From contig JAPLOT010000084.1 of NCBI GenBank assembly GCA_026400595.1, positions 1 through 10,522 of the forward strand: 10,522 nt of DNA, in the 5' to 3' direction. The stretch is from Alphaproteobacteria bacterium (GTDB lineage Bacteria > Pseudomonadota > Alphaproteobacteria > Rhizobiales > Aestuariivirgaceae). The translations under genes were made by a program, and so were the position numbers. This document shows, piece after piece, positions 1 to 5,725 of this stretch (position 1 is the first letter of the stretch; each line of letters starts with the position of its first letter). Below the pieces are notes generated by a model. It had not been told where the DNA came from. It ran no database searches and saw only the letters and a list, made by a program, of their open reading frames with translations.

Positions 1-222
1 CCTGCCGATTTTCGCGTCAGGCTTTATGAGTCCCGGGGCAACAAGGAGGAGACCATCTACCGGTCCAAGGCCGTGGGAGAGCCTCCGCTGATGCTGGGCA
101 TTTCCGTCTGGACTGCCGTTTTTGACGCCATTGCCCGCACAAATCCCGGGCAGATTCCAAGGCTTGACGCGCCTGCGACACCTGAGGCCATATTGCGGGC
201 CTTGAAAGGCGGCGGGGCATGA
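1..222 (+). CDS. xdhB: Xanthine dehydrogenase, molybdopterin-binding subunit (C-terminal 73 residues; 5' end outside window)
   Basis: This is the last 73 codons of the large, molybdenum-cofactor subunit of xanthine dehydrogenase, which oxidises hypoxanthine to xanthine and xanthine to urate in the cytoplasm. The fragment contains the family's near-C-terminal motif KAVGEPPLMLGISV. The glutamate of GEPP (bases 79-81) corresponds to the active-site general base, Glu1261 in bovine xanthine oxidoreductase. The tail PRLDAPATPEAILRAL is also typical of bacterial XdhB ends. The stop codon TGA (220-222) overlaps the xdhC start in an ATGA, so the two are almost certainly translationally coupled. The small FeS/FAD subunit (xdhA) would be expected just upstream, beyond the window. 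Some genomes call this subunit XdhA or XdhB depending on naming convention. Confidence 0.93.
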   Translation, partial: PADFRVRLYESRGNKEETIYRSKAVGEPPLMLGISVWTAVFDAIARTNPGQIPRLDAPATPEAILRALKGGGA

Positions 223-1070
223 AGATCTGGGGCCACATCTGCGACGGGCTGGAGCGGCATCCGGCTTGTGCCCGCGTCACCGTCGTTGCCACCCGCGGCT
301 CGGCTCCGCGCGAGGCGGGCGCCGCCATGGCCGTGACGCCGGAAGGCTATCACGGCACCATCGGCGGCGGCGCGCTGGAATGGCGAGCCATTGCCATCGC
401 CCAAGCCATGCTGTCCCGCGGTGCCGGATCGCGCCGCACCAGCCATGCGCTCGGTCCCGAGCTTGGTCAGTGTTGCGGCGGTCATGTCGAAGTCCTGACC
501 GAGGTCTTTGATCGCAGCTCCTTGCCGGACATTCGCCGCCGCATGGCGGAAGCGAGCGAAGCGCGCCGCCGTGTCTATCTTTTCGGTGCGGGCCATGTCG
601 GCCGCGCCCTGGTCCTTGCGCTGGCGCCCCTGCCGTTCGAGGTGATGTGGGTCGACCCGCGTGCTTCGGCCTTTCCTGCGGTGATGCCATCCAATGTCAC
701 GCCGCTCGCGCCGGAAGATGTGCCCGCCGTCCTCGCCGAAGCACCGGACGGCAGCCTCGCCTTCATCATGTCGCACAGCCACGCGCTCGACCTTGCGATC
801 GCCGATGTGGCGCTGCGCAACGCCTCGGTTGCCCGCGTCGGCCTGATCGGCAGCGCTACCAAGCGTGCGCGTTTCGTCAGGCGCCTGCGCGAGGTGGGCG
901 TCGCGGAAGACCGCATCGATGGCCTGATCTGCCCGATCGGCGTCGAAGGCATTCGCTCGAAGGAACCGGCAATGATCGCGCTGTCCACGGCGGCGCAGAT
1001 CGCATCGCTGCACGAACAGCTGCAGGAGGCCGCGCAGGCCTCGCCCGCAGTGCAGAGGTCGCGGGCATGA
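219..1070 (+). CDS. xdhC: Xanthine dehydrogenase accessory protein XdhC
   Basis: This 283-residue protein belongs to the XdhC/CoxI family, which binds molybdenum cofactor, supports its sulfuration and delivers it to xanthine dehydrogenase; it is not part of the mature enzyme. The N-terminal XdhC/CoxI domain shows GSAPREAGAAM (about residues 28-38), GTIGGGALEW and the conserved QCCGG with Cys85 and Cys86, a candidate cofactor-contacting site. The C-terminal domain is a Rossmann-type fold with YLFGAGHVGRAL (glycines 123, 125, 128) and ends with the family motif CPIGVEGIRSKEPAMIA. Length matches the family. The start at 219 is fixed by the ATGA overlap with xdhB and by GC-rich purine tracts upstream. 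Its stop overlaps the ABC ATPase start in a second ATGA (1067-1070). Placement right after xdhB is the usual arrangement and supports the call. Confidence 0.95.
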   Translation: MKIWGHICDGLERHPACARVTVVATRGSAPREAGAAMAVTPEGYHGTIGGGALEWRAIAIAQAMLSRGAGSRRTSHALGPELGQCCGGHVEVLTEVFDRSSLPDIRRRMAEASEARRRVYLFGAGHVGRALVLALAPLPFEVMWVDPRASAFPAVMPSNVTPLAPEDVPAVLAEAPDGSLAFIMSHSHALDLAIADVALRNASVARVGLIGSATKRARFVRRLREVGVAEDRIDGLICPIGVEGIRSKEPAMIALSTAAQIASLHEQLQEAAQASPAVQRSRA

Positions 1071-2614
1071 ACAGGGGTCCGGAATATCTGCTCGAGGCCC
1101 TGCATGTCGTGAAGGTCTTCGGCACCTTGCGTGCCAATGACGACGTCACGCTGAAGGTGAAGCCCGGCGAGATCCATGCCTTCCTTGGCGAGAACGGGGC
1201 GGGCAAGTCCACCCTGGTCAAGATGATCTACGGCGCACTGCAGCCCACCTCCGGCGAATTCCGCTGGATGGGCCAGCCGGTGACCATCGCCAATCCGGCC
1301 GCTGCCCGAAAGCTTGGGATCGGCATGGTGTTCCAGCATTTCTCGCTCTTCGAGGCCTTGACGGTGGCGGAGAACGTCGCACTGGCCATGCCCGGAGACT
1401 TCGACATGGCGAAGCTCTCCGAGAAGATCGCCCGCGTCTCGAAGGAGTATGGGCTGCCGCTCGCGCCGACCGCCACCGTCGCCGATCTCTCGGTGGGCGA
1501 GCGCCAGCGCATCGAGATCGTGCGCTGCCTTCTGCAGGAGCCCAAGCTGCTGATCATGGACGAGCCGACGGCGGTGCTGACGCCCCAGGAGGCCGACCAG
1601 CTCTTCGTGACGCTGACCCGGCTGGCCAAGGAAGGCTGCGCCGTCATCTACATCAGTCATCGCCTGGAAGAGGTGAAGCGTCTCTGCCACAACGTCACCA
1701 TCCTGCGCCACGGCAAGGTGGTGGCGAATGTCGATCCGGCCCGGGAAAATGCCGCGAGCCTCGCCAAGCTCATGGTGGGCGGTGACATCCATGTCGTGCG
1801 CGGCAACCGCAAGCATGCGGCGGGCGATGTGCGGCTGAAACTCGACCGCCTGTCGCTCGATCCGGACGGTCCCTTCGCTGTCGAGCTGAAGGAAATATCG
1901 CTCGACGTGAGGGCCGGCGAAGTTGTGGCCATCGCGGGCGTTGCCGGCAACGGCCAGTCGGAGTTCTTCGATGCCGTCTCGGGCGAGCGCATCCTGCACC
2001 GCGACTCCATGCTGCAGATCGACGGCAAACCCATGGGCCGCGCGGGCGTGAATGCACGGCGCAAGGCGGGCGCGGCCTTCGTGCCGGAGGAACGCCTGGG
2101 CCATGGCGCCGTACCGGCCTTCAGCCTGTCGGAGAACGTGATCCTCACCCGGCATGCGTCGGACAAGTCGCTGATCCGCTCAGGCCTCGTGCAGCGCGGA
2201 GATGCCTCGGGCATCAGCCACCGGGTCATCAAGGATTTCGACGTGCGCAAGGGCAAGCCCGATCCCGAGGCGCGGTCGCTCTCGGGCGGCAACCTGCAGA
2301 AATTCGTGATCGGCCGGGAGCTCGACCGCAAGCCCGGCATGCTGGTGGTGAACCAGCCGACCTGGGGCGTCGATGCCGGCGCCTCCGCAACCATCCGCCA
2401 GGCCATCATCGACCTGTCGCGCCAGGGTTCGGCCGTGCTGGTGATCAGCCAGGACCTCGACGAGATTTTCGAGATCGCCGACCGCATCGCCGTCATCTCG
2501 CGCGGCCAGCTGTCGGACGCCTATCCGGCCGACAAGCTCACCGCCGAGAAGACCGGCCTGCTCATGGCAGGCGAACACGAAATCAAAGAGGTGCGCCATG
2601 CGGCTGGTGCTTGA
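1067..2614 (+). CDS. BMP-type ABC importer, double ATP-binding protein (YufO/NupO-like), purine/nucleoside uptake
   Basis: A 515-residue ATPase with two fused nucleotide-binding domains, as in the YufO/NupO (COG3845) and sugar-type importers. Domain 1 is complete: Walker A GENGAGKST (41-49), Q-loop Gln90, signature LSVGE (141-145), Walker B LLIMDEP (Asp165, Glu166) and H-loop His198. Domain 2 is degenerate: GVAGNGQSE (291-299) lacks the Walker A lysine, the Walker B acidic pair is replaced in VVNQPTWGVD (Asn429, Gln430), and Gln462 sits where the H-loop histidine would be, although its signature LSGGN (405-409) is intact. This asymmetry is common in the family. The start at 1067 rather than the longer open frame upstream is chosen because it forms an ATGA with xdhC, has AGAGGT 7 bases before it (1054-1059), and gives the expected N-terminus. 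Substrate is inferred from neighbours: a purine base or nucleoside. Confidence 0.92.
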   Translation: MNRGPEYLLEALHVVKVFGTLRANDDVTLKVKPGEIHAFLGENGAGKSTLVKMIYGALQPTSGEFRWMGQPVTIANPAAARKLGIGMVFQHFSLFEALTVAENVALAMPGDFDMAKLSEKIARVSKEYGLPLAPTATVADLSVGERQRIEIVRCLLQEPKLLIMDEPTAVLTPQEADQLFVTLTRLAKEGCAVIYISHRLEEVKRLCHNVTILRHGKVVANVDPARENAASLAKLMVGGDIHVVRGNRKHAAGDVRLKLDRLSLDPDGPFAVELKEISLDVRAGEVVAIAGVAGNGQSEFFDAVSGERILHRDSMLQIDGKPMGRAGVNARRKAGAAFVPEERLGHGAVPAFSLSENVILTRHASDKSLIRSGLVQRGDASGISHRVIKDFDVRKGKPDPEARSLSGGNLQKFVIGRELDRKPGMLVVNQPTWGVDAGASATIRQAIIDLSRQGSAVLVISQDLDEIFEIADRIAVISRGQLSDAYPADKLTAEKTGLLMAGEHEIKEVRHAAGA

Positions 2615-3677
2615 GAAGCGCGCCGAACAGTCGGTGCGCATGGCGATCCTCTCGCCCTTCATCGCGCTGGCGCTCACCGTCATCGCCGGGGGCATCATCT
2701 TCGCACTGCGCGGCCTCAATCCCTTCGAGGCGCTCTATGTCTATTTCATCGAGCCTCTGACCCAGGACTGGGCGCGCGAGCAGCTGATCGTCAAGGCAGC
2801 ACCCCTCATCCTCATCGGGTCCGGTCTTGCCGTCTGCTACACCGCCAATGTCTGGAACATCGGTGCCGAAGGACAATTCGTCATCGGCGCCCTGCTGGCC
2901 GGCATGATCCCTGTCTACTTTCCCGCCTGGCAGTCGCCGGACGTCATGGTGGTGATGCTGGCGCTGGGCATCATTGGTGGCATGGCCTGGGGCGCCATAC
3001 CGGCCTTTCTCAAGATCAGGTTCAGCGCCAACGAGATTCTCACGTCCCTGATGCTGGTCTATGTGGCGCAGTATCTCTTCGACTGGCTGGTGCGCGGTCC
3101 CTGGCGCGACCCGCAGGGCTTCAACTTCCCCAAGACGGTGAACTTCGCCGGCTGGCAGCTTCTGCCGAAGTGGGGCGAAATCCATATGGGCGCGCTCTTT
3201 GCGCTGATCGCCTCCATCGTCCTGGCAGTCGTGATGTGGCGCATGCTCAAGGGCTTCGAACTGCGGGTCCTTGGCAGCGCGCCGCGGGCCGGGCGCTTCG
3301 CCGGATTCTCCAGCGAGCGCGCCACGCTCTTCTGCTTCCTGCTCTCGGGCGGGCTCGCGGGCCTTGCCGGCGCCAGCGACGTCATGGGCGTCTCGGGCCA
3401 GCTGCAGACGCCCTATGCACCGAACTACGGTTTCGTCGCCATCATCGTGGCCTTCCTCGGCCGCCTCAATCCCATCGGCGTGATCTTCGCCGGGCTCCTC
3501 CTGGCGCTGAGCTACATCGGCGGCGAGAGCGCGCAGGTCTCGCTCGGCATCTCCGACAAGATCGCCAAGGTCTTCCAGGGCATCCTGCTCTTCTTCATCC
3601 TGGCCTGCGACACGCTCATCCTCTACCGCATCCGCATCGAGAGCGGGCGGGCGGCGCAAACGCGGGCGGCGGGCTAG
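2598..3677 (+). CDS. BMP-type ABC importer permease 1 (YufP/NupP-like)
   Basis: A 359-residue integral inner-membrane permease of the BPD_transp_2 / COG4603 type that pairs with the double ATPase and the second permease. It is strongly hydrophobic with about ten likely membrane segments, beginning near residues 15-38 after a short basic cytoplasmic N-terminus (MRLVLEKRAEQ). The family motif NIGAEGQ is at residues 87-93, and an ANEILTSLML segment and a late LSGGLAGLAG segment are also typical. It overlaps the ATPase gene by 17 bases; AGAGGTG just before the ATG serves as ribosome binding site. A second in-frame ATG exists at 2640, but the basic leader is normal for the family, so the first start is preferred. 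The gene ends 4 bases before permease 2. Confidence 0.92.
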   Translation: MRLVLEKRAEQSVRMAILSPFIALALTVIAGGIIFALRGLNPFEALYVYFIEPLTQDWAREQLIVKAAPLILIGSGLAVCYTANVWNIGAEGQFVIGALLAGMIPVYFPAWQSPDVMVVMLALGIIGGMAWGAIPAFLKIRFSANEILTSLMLVYVAQYLFDWLVRGPWRDPQGFNFPKTVNFAGWQLLPKWGEIHMGALFALIASIVLAVVMWRMLKGFELRVLGSAPRAGRFAGFSSERATLFCFLLSGGLAGLAGASDVMGVSGQLQTPYAPNYGFVAIIVAFLGRLNPIGVIFAGLLLALSYIGGESAQVSLGISDKIAKVFQGILLFFILACDTLILYRIRIESGRAAQTRAAG

Positions 3678-3681
3678 CGCC

Positions 3682-4557
3682 ATGGACATGATGATCGCCG
3701 TAATCCTCACCATCATGACGGCCGCCACGCCGCTGCTGCTCGCAGCCCTGGGCGAGCTCGTGGTGGAGCGGTCCGGTGTGCTCAATCTGGGCGTCGAGGG
3801 CATGATGGTCATGGGCGCCGTCTGCGGTTTTGGCGCGGCGCTGATGACCGGCTCGCCCTGGCTGGGGCTGTTCGCCTCGATTGCCGCCGGCATGTTCATG
3901 TCGCTGCTCTTCGGCTTTCTCACCCTCTCGCTGGTTTCGAACCAGGTGGCGACCGGCCTGGCGCTGACCCTGCTGGGCCTCGGCCTTTCCGGCCAGATCG
4001 GGGAGTCCTTCGTCGGCCAGCCGGGCGTGAAGCTGCCGAACTACGATGGGTTCGATCCCCTGATCCCCTTCGCCATCCTGCTGGCCTGGGGCGTGTCGTG
4101 GTTCCTGTTCAAGACCAAGGCGGGCCTCGTCGTCCGGGCGGTGGGCAACAGCCATGCCTCGGCGCATGCCATGGGCTATCACGTCATCCGGGTGCGCTAT
4201 CTGTGCGTGCTCTTCGGCGGCGCCTGCGCCGGACTGGCCGGCGGCTATCTCTCGCTGGTCTATACGCCGCAGTGGATCGAGAACATGACCTCGGGCCGCG
4301 GCTGGATTGCGCTGGCGCTGGTGGTCTTCGCCTCCTGGCGGCCCTGGCGCACCGTCGCCGGCGCCTATCTTTTCGGCGCCATCTCGATCCTTGCCTTCAC
4401 CGTCCAGACTTTTGCGTGGGGAATCCCCTCGCAGTTCTTGTCAATGCTGCCCTATCTTGTCACGATCATCGCCCTCGTGGTCATCTCCGGCAACCGGATG
4501 CTGACGAGAGCGAACACGCCGGCATGCCTGGGTCAGCCTTTCGTGCCTGACCGCTGA
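3682..4557 (+). CDS. BMP-type ABC importer permease 2 (YufQ/NupQ-like)
   Basis: A 291-residue hydrophobic permease of the COG1079 type, the second half of the transmembrane channel. The first helix (about residues 4-24) is followed by ERSGVLNLGVEGMM, whose NLGVEG motif (35-40) is the counterpart of NIGAEG in permease 1. Other family landmarks are the NQVATGLALTLL segment, RAVGNS in the middle cytoplasmic loop, and GRGWIALALVVFASW near the C-terminal third. The start follows the previous stop by 4 bases and lacks a strong Shine-Dalgarno sequence, so translation is probably coupled to permease 1. The last roughly 17 residues (TRANTPACLGQPFVPDR) are hydrophilic and not a motif I recognise. Confidence 0.92.
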   Translation: MDMMIAVILTIMTAATPLLLAALGELVVERSGVLNLGVEGMMVMGAVCGFGAALMTGSPWLGLFASIAAGMFMSLLFGFLTLSLVSNQVATGLALTLLGLGLSGQIGESFVGQPGVKLPNYDGFDPLIPFAILLAWGVSWFLFKTKAGLVVRAVGNSHASAHAMGYHVIRVRYLCVLFGGACAGLAGGYLSLVYTPQWIENMTSGRGWIALALVVFASWRPWRTVAGAYLFGAISILAFTVQTFAWGIPSQFLSMLPYLVTIIALVVISGNRMLTRANTPACLGQPFVPDR

Positions 4558-4570
4558 ACCAAAAACAAAC

Positions 4571-4576
4571 AGGGAG
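4571..4576 (+). promoter_or_regulatory. Strong ribosome binding site for the binding-protein gene
   Basis: AGGGAG lies 7 bases before the ATG at 4584 and follows an A-rich leader (4559-4570) in the 26-base gap after permease 2. In an operon where most other genes overlap or nearly touch, this separate, well-spaced site suggests that the periplasmic binding protein is translated independently and more strongly than the membrane components, as is usual for binding-protein-dependent importers. No promoter is apparent in the gap. Confidence 0.6.
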
Positions 4577-4583
4577 TAGTAGA

Positions 4584-5654
4584 ATGAAGAAACTCATGAT
4601 GTCCGCCGCCGCCTTCGCCATGGCGCTGGGCGTGGCGGCGGCCAGTGCCGACGCCGAAGCCAAGACCAAGGCCTGCTGGGTCTATGTCGGGTCGATCGGC
4701 GATTTCGGCTGGACCTACGAGCACAATCAGGGCCGCCTCGCGGTCGAAAAGGAACTGGGCGACAAGGTCGAGACGGTCTATGTCGAGAACGTTGCGGAAG
4801 CCGACTCCGAGCGCGCCATCGAGCGCCTGGCACGCGACGGCTGCAACATCATCTTCACGACCTCGTTCGGCTTCATGGAGCCGACGCTGAAGGTGGCCGC
4901 CAAGTTTCCGGACGTGAAGTTCGAGCACGCCACCGGCTACAAGACCGCCGAGAACGTGACGACCTACAATGCCAAGTTCCACGAGGGCCGCTACGTGATC
5001 GGCCAGATCGCGGCCAAGATGTCGAAGACGGGCACCGCGGGTTACATCGTGTCCTTCCCGATCCCGGAAGTCATCGCGGGTATCAATGCCTTCATGCTGG
5101 GCGCGCAGTCGGTGAACCCGGACTTCAAGGTGAAGATCGTCTGGGCCAACACCTGGTACGATCCCGGCAAGGAAGCCGACGCCGCCAAGGTTCTCTTCAG
5201 CCAGGGCGCCGATATCATCGTCCAGCATACCGATTCCACCGCGCCGCTGCAGGTGGCCGAGGAGCAGGGCAAGCAGGGCTTCGGCCAGGCGTCCGACATG
5301 ATCAAGTTCGCGCCCAAGGCGCAGCTCACCGCCATCGTCGACCACTGGGCGCCCTATTACGTGCGCCGCGTGAACGACGTGATCAACGGCACCTGGAAGA
5401 GCCAGTCGTCGTGGGATGGCATGGCCGAAGGCACGGTGCAGATCGCGCCCTTCACCAACATGCCGGACGATGTGGCCAAGATGGCCGGGGAAACGGCGGA
5501 AGCCATCAAGACCGGCAAGCTGCATCCCTTCACCGGTCCGATCACCAAGCAGGACGGCACAGTCGTCGGCGAAGCCGGCAAGCCGCTGCCCGATGGCGAT
5601 ATCCTGGGCATGAACTGGTACGTGAAGGGCGTCGACGACAAGCTGCCGCAGTAA
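4584..5654 (+). CDS. BMP family ABC transporter periplasmic substrate-binding protein (purine/nucleoside-type)
   Basis: A 356-residue periplasmic protein of the Bmp/PnrA family (PF02608), which captures ligand for the preceding permeases and ATPase. The N-terminus is a clear Sec signal: MKK, a hydrophobic core up to about residue 20, and a likely cleavage after ASADA near residue 24. There is no lipobox, so it is a soluble periplasmic protein rather than a lipoprotein. The mature part opens with CWVYVGSIGDFGWTYEHNQG, the family's first-strand ligand-loop pattern, followed by IIFTTSFGFMEP, a YNAKFHEGRYVIG segment and GADIIVQHTDS, all recognisable Bmp landmarks. Characterised members bind purine nucleosides (PnrA) or riboflavin. 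Here the xdh, urate and guanine genes favour a purine ligand, but the actual ligand cannot be read from sequence. Confidence 0.93.
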   Translation: MKKLMMSAAAFAMALGVAAASADAEAKTKACWVYVGSIGDFGWTYEHNQGRLAVEKELGDKVETVYVENVAEADSERAIERLARDGCNIIFTTSFGFMEPTLKVAAKFPDVKFEHATGYKTAENVTTYNAKFHEGRYVIGQIAAKMSKTGTAGYIVSFPIPEVIAGINAFMLGAQSVNPDFKVKIVWANTWYDPGKEADAAKVLFSQGADIIVQHTDSTAPLQVAEEQGKQGFGQASDMIKFAPKAQLTAIVDHWAPYYVRRVNDVINGTWKSQSSWDGMAEGTVQIAPFTNMPDDVAKMAGETAEAIKTGKLHPFTGPITKQDGTVVGEAGKPLPDGDILGMNWYVKGVDDKLPQ

Positions 5655-5672
5655 GCGCGACGAAAGACCAGG

Positions 5673-5705
5673 CGCCTGCCGCGGGAGCGTTTCCCCCGGC
5701 AGGCG
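5673..5705 (+). terminator. GC-rich hairpin between binding-protein gene and urate oxidase gene (possible attenuator or partial terminator)
   Basis: CGCCTGCCG (5673-5681) is perfectly complementary to CGGCAGGCG (5697-5705). Inside it, after a C-C mismatch, GGGA (5683-5686) pairs with TCCC (5692-5695), leaving a 5-base loop. Only TTT follows (5706-5708), so as an intrinsic terminator it is weak. Its position, in the largest intergenic gap of the operon (71 bases), fits either partial termination or protection of the importer mRNA from 3' decay, giving more importer than downstream enzymes. The ribosome binding site of the next gene lies just after it. Confidence 0.5.
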
Positions 5706-5712
5706 TTTCTGC

Positions 5713-5718
5713 GAGGAG
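5713..5718 (+). promoter_or_regulatory. Ribosome binding site of the urate oxidase gene
   Basis: GAGGAG with a 7-base spacer to the ATG at 5726. It decides the start of the duplicated urate oxidase gene: the open frame runs far upstream through the preceding gene, but translation most likely begins at ATG 5726, or at the adjacent in-frame GTG at 5723. Confidence 0.65.
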
Positions 5719-5725
5719 AAGCGTG

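Noticed and set aside
575..2155. Long minus-strand open frame of 526 codons opposite xdhC and the ATPase gene
   Set aside because: It mirrors a GC-rich coding strand, has no recognisable domain, and lies opposite two well-supported genes with complete family motifs.
1937..2460. Degenerate second nucleotide-binding domain of the ATPase as a sign of pseudogenisation
   Set aside because: Loss of the Walker A lysine and of the acidic Walker B pair in the second half is common in this double-ATPase importer family; the reading frame and signature motif are intact.
2583..3923. Minus-strand open frame of 446 codons opposite the permease genes
   Set aside because: A highly charged translation typical of the antisense of hydrophobic membrane-protein codons; no motif, and no ribosome binding site context that would outweigh the permeases.
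4558..4583. Internal promoter in the A-rich gap before the binding-protein gene
   Set aside because: At 26 bases the gap is too short to hold a convincing -35/-10 pair, and I see no such pair in the preceding coding sequence; only the ribosome binding site is supported.
5411..5725. Possible 105-residue N-terminal extension of the urate oxidase, in frame and open
   Set aside because: It would overlap the binding-protein gene in another frame, is low-complexity Arg/Gly/His-rich, and the GAGGAG site with 7-base spacing supports the start at 5726.
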